NCBI GenBank assembly: GCA_020024465.1 | Contig: JAHHTT010000074.1 | Coordinates: 1-7,942, forward strand | Source of the DNA: Odoribacter sp. | Lineage (GTDB): Bacteria; Bacteroidota; Bacteroidia; Bacteroidales; Marinifilaceae | Length of the DNA stretch: 7,942 nt | Direction: 5' to 3' | Shown: positions 1 to 7,937 of the stretch, one piece after another | Layout of the letters: every line of letters begins with the position of its first letter | Position numbering within the stretch: the first letter of the stretch is position 1 | Notes under the pieces: generated by a model | The model's input: only the letters and a program-made list of their open reading frames with translations | What the model was told of the DNA's origin: nothing | Database searches by the model: none | Program-made: the position numbers and the translations under genes

Positions 1-395
1 ATGAACCGAGTGTACACACGACTTTGATTGAGGGTAAAGTGGTTGTGGAGGGTCCCGGAGTCCGTCAGCGGGTATTGCAGCCCAATGAACAGTTTGTGTT
101 GGATAAAAAAACAGGCAAGCAGGAGGTGAAAACTGTTGATGTCAGTTATTTCGTGGCTTGGAAAGATTCCAGTTTCCGTTTCCGGGATGTTCGTCTGGAA
201 GACATTATGCATACCATTGAACGTTGGTATGATGTAACGGTATTTTATGAAAATCAGGAAGTGAAAGATTATCGTTTTGGATTTAATGTGGGACGTGACG
301 AATCGATAGATCCTATTTTGCGGATATTTGAAGCTAACGGGCGTATAAAAATAGACAGAAATGGAAAAGTTTTAAGGATAAGGCGTGGCAGATAA
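1..395 (+). CDS. FecR-family anti-sigma factor, C-terminal part (5' end outside window)
   Basis: This is the last 130 codons of an inner-membrane anti-sigma regulator of the FecR family. The family binds an ECF (FecI-like) sigma factor in the cytoplasm and senses, through its periplasmic part, the signalling domain of a TonB-dependent transporter. The frame is open back to base 3 (EPSVHTTLIEGKVVVEG), so the TTG at 24 is not the start and the true start lies upstream. The TTLIEGKVVV stretch and the following LQPNEQ are typical of the end of the periplasmic FecR domain. Bases 174-386 fit the C-terminal DUF4974 domain, with FRFRDVRLEDIMHTIERWYDV and a final KVLRIRR strand. The cytoplasmic helix bundle and transmembrane helix are not visible. 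The stop is TAA at 393-395, with an STN-bearing SusC 81 nt downstream, which is the expected partner. I am confident of the family; the signalling role is inferred from family and context. Confidence 0.9.
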   Translation, partial: EPSVHTTLIEGKVVVEGPGVRQRVLQPNEQFVLDKKTGKQEVKTVDVSYFVAWKDSSFRFRDVRLEDIMHTIERWYDVTVFYENQEVKDYRFGFNVGRDESIDPILRIFEANGRIKIDRNGKVLRIRRGR

Positions 396-397
396 AA

Positions 398-421
398 GCA
401 GGGATGTTGCAGCATCCCTGC
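398..421 (+). terminator. Perfect 9-bp hairpin after fecR; possible terminator or attenuator
   Basis: GCAGGGATG at 398-406 pairs perfectly with CATCCCTGC at 413-421 around the loop TTGCAG; a T-G wobble at the loop base would leave a four-base loop TGCA. The stem begins two bases after the fecR stop codon. No immediate T-run follows (the next bases are CGGTTGACCATTTTG), so it is not a textbook intrinsic terminator. It could end or reduce fecR transcription, protect an mRNA 3' end, or act as an attenuator ahead of susC. Its position between regulator and transport operon supports separate expression of the two. The structure is seen directly; the role is inferred. Confidence 0.5.
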
Positions 422-476
422 CGGTTGACCATTTTGCTTTATCAAAATAATCAATATAAAATCAAATTACAAATTT

Positions 477-3400
477 ATGAAAAAATTGCAACTTATGTTT
501 AGATGGACATTTGTATTTGTTCTGTTGGGAATGTTGCATGTTCATGCAAACGTTTACCCACAGAATGGACAACAGGTCAAGCTTTCGATGAAGGCTGTCA
601 GTCTGAAGGATGTACTGTGGGCGATAGAAAGCCAGACATCATTTGTTTTCATGTATAATGAAGAAGATTTGGATAAAATCGGCAAAGTGGATGTTGATGT
701 ACAGGGAGATGATATCCGAACCATTTTGAATACTTGCCTGAAGAATACGGATTTGACCTATGTTTTCCAGGACGAGGTGATTGTGATAAAGCCCATGATT
801 CCTCAGAAGACAGTTAAGGAGTTGATTCTGAAAGGGAAAGTGGTTGATGAAAGAAAGGAGCCATTACCCGGGGTGACGATATTGGTGAAGGGAACTACAC
901 TGGGTGCAGTGACCGATGCCAATGGACAGTTTATTATGACTGTGCCGGAGACAGTTCATTTGTCTTTGGTATTTTCTTTTATTGGTATGGAGTCGGTGGA
1001 GGTCATTTATAAAGGACAGAAAGAGTTCTATGTAATGATGAAAAGTGCCAAAGAAGAATTGGAAGAGGTGGTTGTAACCGGATATACCAAGTTAAAAAAA
1101 GAGAGTTTTACCGGTAATGCAACTACGGTTAATAAAGACCAGTTGTTGAAGACAAATAATAAGAATGTGATTGCAGCCTTGCAGGCGTTTGATCCTTCGT
1201 TTCGAATCAAGGAAAATAAATTATTTGGTTCGGATCCGAACTCTTTGCCGGAATTTACCATTCGTGGAGAAGGTAGTATCGGAATGAATCGCGGCTTGGA
1301 AATGGAGAAGGCCAGACGTTCTCAGAGAACATCTTTAAAAGATAATCCAAACTTACCTATTTTCATTATGGATGGTTTTGAAGTATCGGTACAGAAAGTG
1401 TATGATATGGATATCAACCGGATCGAGAGTATGACCATTTTGAAAGATGCTGCTGCGACTGCTTTGTATGGGTCGCGTGCTGCTAACGGTGTTGTTGTTG
1501 TAACAACTGTAGCGCCTAAACCTGGCGAATTGCGGGTTATGTACAACTTTAATGCAGGTGTTGAACTTCCGGATTTGTCTGATTATAATTTATGTGATGC
1601 TTGGGAAAAAGTGGAGGTGGAACGTCTGTCTGGTAAATATATAGCGGAAAGTGGTGACCCGGGTTTGCAGTTGATGAAAGATATCGCTTATAATGATTTG
1701 ATTAATGAGGTACGCCGCGGAGTTGAAACAGACTGGCTGGCACAGCCTTTGCGCAATGTATTCAACCATTCTCATAGTATGAATGTCTCTGGTGGTGTGG
1801 AGAGTATCCGCTATAGTCTGGATTTGAACTATGCAACTCATAATGGTGCGATGATTGATTCATATCGTGACAATATAGGTGTGGGTTTGAATCTGGACTA
1901 TCGTAATAAATCTTGGTTGCAGGTGATGAACTCCATTTCATTCAATGTGACTAAATCTCAAGATTCTCCTTATGGTAATTTTGAAACCTATGCAAAATTA
2001 CAACCCTATTGGGCACCGTATTCAAATGATGGCGAATTATTGGAAACTCTGAAAGATGAAAAAACAACCAACCCGCTTTATAGAGCAGAGAAACTGGGTA
2101 GTTTTTCTGGCCGTTCAAGATTTAATGATTTGACTAATAACTTCAGTATCAATCTTTATTTCACAGAAAACTTCTCATTCAAAGGACAGCTTTCTATGAC
2201 AAGGACGGATTCTGAAACAAAGACTTTCAATGATCCCAAAGATCCGAGTTTTAAGACTACACCGACACGTGAAAGAGGAACGTTAACGACTTCTTTTGAC
2301 AAGACTTTTACCTGGAATACGAATGCTATGTTTTATTTCAATAAGGGTGTTAACAATCATTTTATTAATGCTACTGCAGGTTTGAATGTGCAGGAATCTC
2401 ACAGTAAAACAACGGCTTTGGATTATAGAGGATTCCAATTGAGCAATCTGAATTCTCCGACGTATGCTGCAGAACAGACTCGTAAGGCTACTGTATCTTC
2501 AGATAAGAGCCGCTTGTTTGGTGTGCTGGCTTCTCTGAACTATTCTTATAACAATGTTTATTTGTTGGATGCTTCTTTCCGTTTGGATGGTTCTTCCAAG
2601 TTTGGTAAAGATAAACGTTTTGCTCCTTTCTGGTCTATAGGTACCGGTATCAATTTTCATAATTATTCATGGTTGAGAGATAATTGGCTGATTAGTTTGT
2701 TGCGTGTCCGTGGAACATATGGTGTTACCGGTAATGTGAACTTTCCGGCTTATGCGGCAATTTCTACTTATGAGACATCGGACAAGTGGTATTATAATAC
2801 TCCGTCAAATACTCTGGTTGCTTTGGGTAATACAAAATTGACATGGGAAAAGACACATACTTTGGATGTGGGTGTTCATCTGGGACTGTTTCATGACCGT
2901 TTTGTAATTGAAGGAAACTATTATCGCAAAGAGACTAAAAATCAGCTGGAGCAGTTGACAATTCGCTCTTCTTCCGGATTCGGTACATTCTATACGAATG
3001 CGGGCTCTATTTTGAATAAGGGCTATGAAATCAAATTAAACGGAACTGTATTCCAGAATGAAGACTGGACTGTCGCTGTAAATGCTACGCTGGCATCTAA
3101 TAAGAATGAGATTACTAAATTGGGTCAGGAAGCAGAACGGTATAACCAAAATATACAGGATTTCCATAATGGAAACAATCAGGGACAGGGCGGAGAATAT
3201 TCCGATTTGCTCTATATTCCATTGACGCAATATTATGTCGGTGCTTCTACTACGGCAATTTATGCTGTTCCTTCTTATGGAATTGACCCATCTAACGGTA
3301 AGGAGTTGTTCCGTAAAAGAAATGGACAGAGCACTTATGTATGGAATGCTGCCGATGAAGTTGTTGTGGGCGACAGAAGTCCGGATGCCCAAGGTTCTTT

Positions 3401-3833
3401 CGGTATCAATGTAGCTTGGAAAGGATTATATGTGAATACAACCTTTTTGTATCAATGGGGTGCTCAGGATTATAATGAGACTATTAAAAATAAAGTGGAG
3501 GAAGCTGATATCGACGGAAGTAATGTCGACCGTCGTGTATTGACTCAGCGTTGGGTGAAACCGGGTGATGCTGCTCCGTTCTTTGATTTGAAAAATAAGA
3601 CAAAAACTCAGCCGACTTCTCGATTTGTGCAAGATAACAATTATTTGTCATTTAGCAGTATTTCGTGTGGATACGACTTTAATCGTGATTTGATTCGCAA
3701 ATTCAGACTGACTTCTTTGGGATTGCGATTTAACATGAATGATGTTTGCCGTTGGTCGTCGATCAAGCAGGAACGGGGAACAAGCTATCCCTATGCTAAG
3801 AATTATAGCTTTACATTGTCGTTAGGGTTCTAA
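477..3833 (+). CDS. SusC/RagA-family TonB-dependent outer-membrane transporter with STN signalling domain
   Basis: This 1118-residue protein is the outer-membrane channel of a SusCD importer, powered by TonB-ExbBD. Residues 1-24 form a signal peptide (KK, hydrophobic core, probable cleavage after HVHA). Residues 34-106 are an STN domain, the periplasmic signalling module that contacts FecR proteins. Residues 117-192 are a carboxypeptidase-regulatory-like fold (GKVVDE, PLPGVTILVKGT, DANGQF). The EEVVVTGY segment near 196-203 is the usual Ton-box/plug entry, and the plug runs to about 345 with PIFIMDGFE and LKDAAATALYGSRAANGVVV, hallmarks of SusC. The rest is the beta-barrel, ending in alternating residues and a terminal Phe (TLSLGF), a BAM-recognised end. 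The length is about 100 residues above STN-less SusC proteins, as expected with STN. The ATG is preceded by an A/T-rich leader without Shine-Dalgarno, common in Bacteroidota. susD follows after a short spacer. Substrate is unknown. A charged insertion lies at about residues 271-291 in the plug. Confidence 0.97.
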   Translation: MKKLQLMFRWTFVFVLLGMLHVHANVYPQNGQQVKLSMKAVSLKDVLWAIESQTSFVFMYNEEDLDKIGKVDVDVQGDDIRTILNTCLKNTDLTYVFQDEVIVIKPMIPQKTVKELILKGKVVDERKEPLPGVTILVKGTTLGAVTDANGQFIMTVPETVHLSLVFSFIGMESVEVIYKGQKEFYVMMKSAKEELEEVVVTGYTKLKKESFTGNATTVNKDQLLKTNNKNVIAALQAFDPSFRIKENKLFGSDPNSLPEFTIRGEGSIGMNRGLEMEKARRSQRTSLKDNPNLPIFIMDGFEVSVQKVYDMDINRIESMTILKDAAATALYGSRAANGVVVVTTVAPKPGELRVMYNFNAGVELPDLSDYNLCDAWEKVEVERLSGKYIAESGDPGLQLMKDIAYNDLINEVRRGVETDWLAQPLRNVFNHSHSMNVSGGVESIRYSLDLNYATHNGAMIDSYRDNIGVGLNLDYRNKSWLQVMNSISFNVTKSQDSPYGNFETYAKLQPYWAPYSNDGELLETLKDEKTTNPLYRAEKLGSFSGRSRFNDLTNNFSINLYFTENFSFKGQLSMTRTDSETKTFNDPKDPSFKTTPTRERGTLTTSFDKTFTWNTNAMFYFNKGVNNHFINATAGLNVQESHSKTTALDYRGFQLSNLNSPTYAAEQTRKATVSSDKSRLFGVLASLNYSYNNVYLLDASFRLDGSSKFGKDKRFAPFWSIGTGINFHNYSWLRDNWLISLLRVRGTYGVTGNVNFPAYAAISTYETSDKWYYNTPSNTLVALGNTKLTWEKTHTLDVGVHLGLFHDRFVIEGNYYRKETKNQLEQLTIRSSSGFGTFYTNAGSILNKGYEIKLNGTVFQNEDWTVAVNATLASNKNEITKLGQEAERYNQNIQDFHNGNNQGQGGEYSDLLYIPLTQYYVGASTTAIYAVPSYGIDPSNGKELFRKRNGQSTYVWNAADEVVVGDRSPDAQGSFGINVAWKGLYVNTTFLYQWGAQDYNETIKNKVEEADIDGSNVDRRVLTQRWVKPGDAAPFFDLKNKTKTQPTSRFVQDNNYLSFSSISCGYDFNRDLIRKFRLTSLGLRFNMNDVCRWSSIKQERGTSYPYAKNYSFTLSLGF

Positions 3834-3852
3834 CCATTAAAATAATTTGAAT

Positions 3853-5478
3853 ATGAAAATATATATACAAATCGTACTATTATTTTCCTTACTGTCATTT
3901 GGTTCATGTAAGGATTGGTTGGATTTGCAACCGGAAGGTCAAGCTACAAGTGAAGAGTTGTTCACTTCCGGAGACGGATTCCGTTCTGTGTTGGCAGGTG
4001 TTTATGAGGCAATGGCTTCCAAAAATCTGTATGGAGTGGAATTGCAATTTGGTCTGGTAGATTGTATGTCTCGTCAATATACATGGAGTTGGGATTACAG
4101 TAGTCAGGGAGTCAATATGTATAAAGTTGCAGGAGAATTTGATTATTATAACTCTGCCTTGAGACCGACTATTGATGCTGTTTGGAAAGGTGGATTTAAT
4201 GTAGTGGCAAATACCAATAATTTAATTCAGAATCTGGAAGGAGCTTCTGCCGATTTGTTTAAAGGCGGAGAGATGGAACGTAAGATGATTTTAGGAGAGG
4301 CTTATGCCTGCCGTGCATTGATGCATTTCGATTTGTTGCGTCTTTTTGCTCCGGCTTTGATTCATGATGAGGGAGAAGAGCGTGTACCTTATGTGGAGGA
4401 TTATCCGAATATCCAGCCTGTCGGTATTGCAGTGAAACCATTTATGGATAAGGTTATACGGGATTTAAAGAAAGCCCGGGAATTAACTGTTGTGTTTGAT
4501 ACTACGGCATTGGGACAGAGTATGAGTTCTTCCGGTCAGTCTCGTTTTAACGGATTGCTTGACCATGGTATGGAGGGTTCTCAGAAACCGGAAGATATTG
4601 ACGGTTTTTATCAGGGACGCGGTTTCCGTTTGAGCTATTATGCCATTACTGCTTTGCTGGCTCGTGTATATCAATATGCAGGACAATATGAGGAGGCTTT
4701 TCAAATGGCAGATACTGTGTTGAAATTTAAAGCTGTGGGAAGTTTGGGAACATCTTATGATATGTTTTCAAAAGAAGATTTTCATGGAGTATCCGGTGAT
4801 GACTTCGAAAATAAAAGTGATTTGAAATGTGTTTCCAATTTGATATTTGCCGTTTATAATGAAGAGGCATATAATGATTACGGATTGGGAAATTTCTTTA
4901 TGAAACACCCGAGTGGTATGAACAAAGGAAATTGGCTGGTACTTGATATGGATAATCAGAAGATTTTTATGAGACCCGATGAAACAATGGATGAGTCGAA
5001 TATGGATATCCGGTGCAAAAACTTACTTTTCCAGCCCTCTTCAGGTCTTTGGGGGAATCAGAAGATTTCTGCAAAATGGTATTGTAGTGACAATACAGAA
5101 ATTCGCAAGAAGAATGTACGTATCCTGCCTGTGATTCGTGCAACTGAAATGCGTTATATTATGGCAGAGTATTATGCCCGTAAGAAACAGTTCGAAGAGG
5201 CATATAAAATATTGAATGAAATTCGCCGTAACCGTTCTGAATATGCAGAGGTTGAAGGCGGAGAGTGGAAGACGATGGAAGATTTGAAGGTTGCTCGTGA
5301 TTATGCGACATTTGAAAGAGATTTGATTCGTGATGCTCAGCGTGAATGGATTTCTGAAGGACAATTGTTTTATTTGTACAAACGTTTGGGAGTCCGGATT
5401 AATTTTGGGAAAAATGAGGTTCGCGAGATGAATAAATCAGAATATATGTTGCCGATACCGGAAGATCAGAGTATGTAA
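3853..5478 (+). CDS. SusD/RagB-family surface lipoprotein, SusC partner
   Basis: This 541-residue protein is the surface lipoprotein that caps the SusC channel and helps capture substrate. I place the start at the ATG at 3853 and not the in-frame TTG at 3847, because MKIYIQIVLLFSLLSFGSC then forms a clean lipoprotein signal with the lipid-bearing Cys at residue 19. The sequence after it, KDWLDLQPEG, matches the conserved SusD opening (C-x-D-x-LD-x-x-P). Further family marks are the SxxGFRSVLAGVYEAM helix (about 39-54), WKGGFNVVANTNNLIQNL (about 111-128), AYACRALMHFDLLRLFAP (about 150-167), the RATEMRYIMAEYYARKKQ helix near 429-446, REWISEGQLFYLYKRLG near 497-513, and the closing YMLPIPED. These helices belong to the TPR-like scaffold and the C-terminal SusD domain. 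The protein is complete and of normal length for the family. Ligand specificity cannot be read from it. Confidence 0.95.
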   Translation: MKIYIQIVLLFSLLSFGSCKDWLDLQPEGQATSEELFTSGDGFRSVLAGVYEAMASKNLYGVELQFGLVDCMSRQYTWSWDYSSQGVNMYKVAGEFDYYNSALRPTIDAVWKGGFNVVANTNNLIQNLEGASADLFKGGEMERKMILGEAYACRALMHFDLLRLFAPALIHDEGEERVPYVEDYPNIQPVGIAVKPFMDKVIRDLKKARELTVVFDTTALGQSMSSSGQSRFNGLLDHGMEGSQKPEDIDGFYQGRGFRLSYYAITALLARVYQYAGQYEEAFQMADTVLKFKAVGSLGTSYDMFSKEDFHGVSGDDFENKSDLKCVSNLIFAVYNEEAYNDYGLGNFFMKHPSGMNKGNWLVLDMDNQKIFMRPDETMDESNMDIRCKNLLFQPSSGLWGNQKISAKWYCSDNTEIRKKNVRILPVIRATEMRYIMAEYYARKKQFEEAYKILNEIRRNRSEYAEVEGGEWKTMEDLKVARDYATFERDLIRDAQREWISEGQLFYLYKRLGVRINFGKNEVREMNKSEYMLPIPEDQSM

Positions 5479-5497
5479 AATAAAAAAACAAGGAAAT

Positions 5498-6247
5498 ATG
5501 AAAATATACGTATTAATTGCAATCTTGGGAGTAATATTGTTCGGGGCATGCTCAGAACAGGAGATAGCACCCTTTGGAGACCGTCATGAAATTTATTTCT
5601 ATAAATATTTCATGGATGAAGTAGCTCCCGGAACTGCTAAGGCTGATTCTACTAATGTAACTTTCTTCTTTGCAAAACCGACAGATGACCATGTCATGGC
5701 TGACGTTATTGTAGCTCTTGCCGGACGTACCTTGACTGAAGATTTGCATTTTGAATTGAAAGTGGTAGATGATATGACAACCGCTACTCCGGATGAATAT
5801 GTTCTGGAGGATGTCTATTCTTTCCGTGCACGTCCGATACCGGATAATGCAACTTTGATATTGGATACTATCCATATCCGGATGAATAGGAGCGAACGCT
5901 TGGAATCGCTGAAAGAAGGTGTCCGTTTGACTGTAGAAATTGTTCCTAATGAGAAGGTGAATGCAGGACAATATGAACGGACGAAGGCAATTATCCATTT
6001 GACCAAAGATCCAGTACCACCAGAATGGTGGACATTGGAAGTTGCTGCCGGTTTGTTAGGTCCGTACTCTTCTTTGAAGTACAAAACATTCTTGGAGAAT
6101 ATACCGGGTGCCTATGATTTGGATGGAGATATGATCAAGGCTGCTCCGGATGAAGCAATCAAATTAGTGAAAAAGTTCAAACAGTGGTTAGCTGAAAATC
6201 CGATATGGGATGAAGATAACTACGAATGGATGTCTGTGGAAGTTTAA
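5498..6247 (+). CDS. DUF4843-family lipoprotein of a SusCD operon
   Basis: This 249-residue lipoprotein fits the DUF4843 family, found in Bacteroidota beside SusC/SusD genes and of unknown function. MKIYVLIAILGVILFGAC is a lipoprotein signal peptide with the lipid-bearing Cys at residue 18. The mature part resembles an immunoglobulin-like or Calx-beta-like beta sandwich: VTFFFAKPTDDHVMADVIVAL, then D-x-HFELKVVDDMTTATPDEY, then strand pairs LILDTIHIRMNRS and VRLTVEIVPNEK. The end carries the family's WW-x-(n)-LLGPYSSLKYKTF patch (about 176-199) and a short charged helix. AAGGA at 5490-5494 is the only Shine-Dalgarno-like element in these spacers, but only three bases from the ATG, so it may not be used. 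Its position after susD matches that of SusE-like accessory binders, and surface substrate binding is an inference. The family call rests on motif recall, not a profile search. Confidence 0.82.
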   Translation: MKIYVLIAILGVILFGACSEQEIAPFGDRHEIYFYKYFMDEVAPGTAKADSTNVTFFFAKPTDDHVMADVIVALAGRTLTEDLHFELKVVDDMTTATPDEYVLEDVYSFRARPIPDNATLILDTIHIRMNRSERLESLKEGVRLTVEIVPNEKVNAGQYERTKAIIHLTKDPVPPEWWTLEVAAGLLGPYSSLKYKTFLENIPGAYDLDGDMIKAAPDEAIKLVKKFKQWLAENPIWDEDNYEWMSVEV

Positions 6248-6266
6248 TCTAAAATAGAGTAATATC

Positions 6267-7937
6267 ATGAAATCTATAAAATTATATATTATATTGTTGT
6301 TTGGTCTGTTGACCGGATGTTTCAAAGATGAAGGGAACTACTCGTATGAGGAAATTAATCCTCCTTTATGGGTTGAGGCATTTAATGACAATGCTCCCAA
6401 ATATATGACTGGCTATGCCGGTGAAAATGAGATGATGAAGTTTAGAGGTAGTCGTATGTTTACTTGGGAAGCTGATTCGGCAATGCGTGCAGAAGAGGTC
6501 CGTTATGAATGGAAACTTGGAGATGTGGTGCTTAGTGAAGAGTTGGATTTTGATATGCCGACAGACGAAGTCGTGAAGAAGATAGGTTTGACCCGCTACA
6601 GTAACGACGAGGGTATTTGGGGAACTTTCAGTGTGATTGAAAAAAATACAGGAATTACTTTCCCCGCTCGTTTATATGTATTTATCTATCCTCAGTTTGC
6701 CAATAATGACTGGTATATTTTGTCTGAAAACAATGATAAATCGAAAGTATCTGTGATTAGTCCGCGTGTAGTGGTTGAAGCCGGTAAGATGGTAACCAAT
6801 TATAAGTTGAAAGAAGATGCATATAAAGCTATTAATGGTCAGGATGTTCCCGGACGTCCGATTGATTTGGTGATGGAAACATCTCGTGATGTCAGTGCAA
6901 GTGGTGCTTGTGTGATTTTGACAGATCAGGTTGCATATGAAGTGAATATTGAGAATATGCAGAAAGTAAGTGAAGTGAAAAACCAGTTTCTGGATGGAAC
7001 TCCTACTGATTTTAATGTGGTTGCCATGAGAGAAAAAGCTCCGGGAAGTCCGGATTCCGGTGAGGGGTCCGCTTCATTTATCGTGACAAAGGATGGACGT
7101 TTGTTTACACGTATGAGATCTGCCAATTATTTGGTGGGTAAATATCTGACAGAGCCTTATTATATCGATGAAAAAGGTTATAAAATCACGAAATTGGGTC
7201 ATTCGAATTATGCTCTTAATATTCCTTGTTATGATGAAAAGAATCGTCGTATAGTGATGGCTACAACGTGGCGAGAGGATGTCGGTGAAGACCAGTATAA
7301 CAAAACTCCGGTGTATAAGACAAGGCTTGTTCCATTGAAAAGTAGCAAAAGTGTGCCTGTAGATAATTTTGCCGAAGGTACAGAGATTCTGTATCTTTCC
7401 CAAAAAAACCATATTAGTTGGGGATTTTCCGGGACTACAATTTTATATACAGTGTATTATAATGATCCCAATTATGCAGGAACATTGGTCGGTGATTTCG
7501 GCTTTGAAAATCGTAATGCCACGTTTAAATATGTAGGGCAGGAACGTTGGTATATGTTGCCGGTGAAGTTGGATGCTTCGTCTGTATTTTTGGTTAGTTC
7601 CAATAATCGTAGTGGAGCAACGGCTGATGCTGCCAAATATCGTGACTTCTATTCTGTCGGGAATGAATTGCATTTTATACAGAGAGCGAAGGCCTGGAGT
7701 GATAAATCAAAACGTATTGTCAAATTTAATGCAACTTTCCCGTCGAAGATTACGGCATTGGCTTATTCTTTCTTTAATTTGGATCAGTTGTGGGTGGGAT
7801 GTGAAGACGGAACGATTTGTGCGTATGATATTAAAAATATAGAATCTCCGGTATTGCTGTTTAAAAAGAATGTCGGTGGTAAGGTTGCTTCGATTAAGCA
7901 GATGGGATGGCATACTGTTAATCACGATTGGTTTTGA
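6267..7937 (+). CDS. PKD-like family lipoprotein with beta-propeller-like C-terminal region
   Basis: This 556-residue lipoprotein belongs to the PKD-like family that follows DUF4843 genes in SusCD operons. MKSIKLYIILLFGLLTGC is the lipoprotein signal, with the lipid-bearing Cys at residue 18; FKDEGNYSYEEIN after it is the characteristic opening and is acidic near the Cys, as in Bacteroidota surface-exported lipoproteins. Residues about 75-140 (VRYEWKLGDVVLS, GTFSVIEKNTGITFPARLYV) look like a PKD-type sandwich. From about 147 on come repeated strand groups such as DWYILSENNDKSKVSVIS, FIVTKDGRLFTRMRS, SVFLVSSNNRSG and LDQLWVGCEDGTICAYDI, which resemble propeller blades. No enzyme active-site motif was recognised. 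The stop TGA overlaps an ATG by one base (TGATG), suggesting coupling to a next gene. Surface ligand binding is inferred from position; the propeller reading is tentative. Confidence 0.8.
   Translation: MKSIKLYIILLFGLLTGCFKDEGNYSYEEINPPLWVEAFNDNAPKYMTGYAGENEMMKFRGSRMFTWEADSAMRAEEVRYEWKLGDVVLSEELDFDMPTDEVVKKIGLTRYSNDEGIWGTFSVIEKNTGITFPARLYVFIYPQFANNDWYILSENNDKSKVSVISPRVVVEAGKMVTNYKLKEDAYKAINGQDVPGRPIDLVMETSRDVSASGACVILTDQVAYEVNIENMQKVSEVKNQFLDGTPTDFNVVAMREKAPGSPDSGEGSASFIVTKDGRLFTRMRSANYLVGKYLTEPYYIDEKGYKITKLGHSNYALNIPCYDEKNRRIVMATTWREDVGEDQYNKTPVYKTRLVPLKSSKSVPVDNFAEGTEILYLSQKNHISWGFSGTTILYTVYYNDPNYAGTLVGDFGFENRNATFKYVGQERWYMLPVKLDASSVFLVSSNNRSGATADAAKYRDFYSVGNELHFIQRAKAWSDKSKRIVKFNATFPSKITALAYSFFNLDQLWVGCEDGTICAYDIKNIESPVLLFKKNVGGKVASIKQMGWHTVNHDWF

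Noticed and set aside
24..395. A complete 123-residue gene starting at TTG 24.
   Set aside because: The frame stays open to base 3 and the residues before the TTG (EPSVHTT) continue the FecR domain, so this is the end of a longer gene.
425..476. Possible promoters ahead of susC: TTGACC at 425-430, or a Bacteroidota-type TTTG at 433-436 with TATAAAAT at 455-462.
   Set aside because: TTGACC has no good -10 partner at 16-18 bases, and the TATAAAAT box lacks the TTTG of the Bacteroidota -7 element TAnnTTTG. An ECF-type promoter is more likely, but I know no consensus for it reliable enough to call one here.
1488..1507. GTTGTTGTTG repeat followed by AACAAC, which could form a small hairpin.
   Set aside because: It encodes the conserved VVVVTT of the SusC plug; codon repetition explains it and the stem would be only four to five A/T-rich pairs.
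3847..3852. TTG at 3847 as the SusD start.
   Set aside because: It adds only Met-Asn before the ATG at 3853, which already gives a standard lipoprotein signal peptide.
5552..5998. Antisense open frame of 148 codons inside the DUF4843 gene, and other antisense frames at 3036-3392, 5041-5364 and 7074-7412.
   Set aside because: They lie wholly or mostly within well-supported genes, have no recognisable domain or start signal, and their cysteine/isoleucine/serine-rich composition is that of reverse-strand shadows.
7573..7842. Same-strand out-of-frame open frame of 89 codons inside the PKD-like gene.
   Set aside because: It overlaps coding sequence in another frame and shows no domain or signal peptide of its own.
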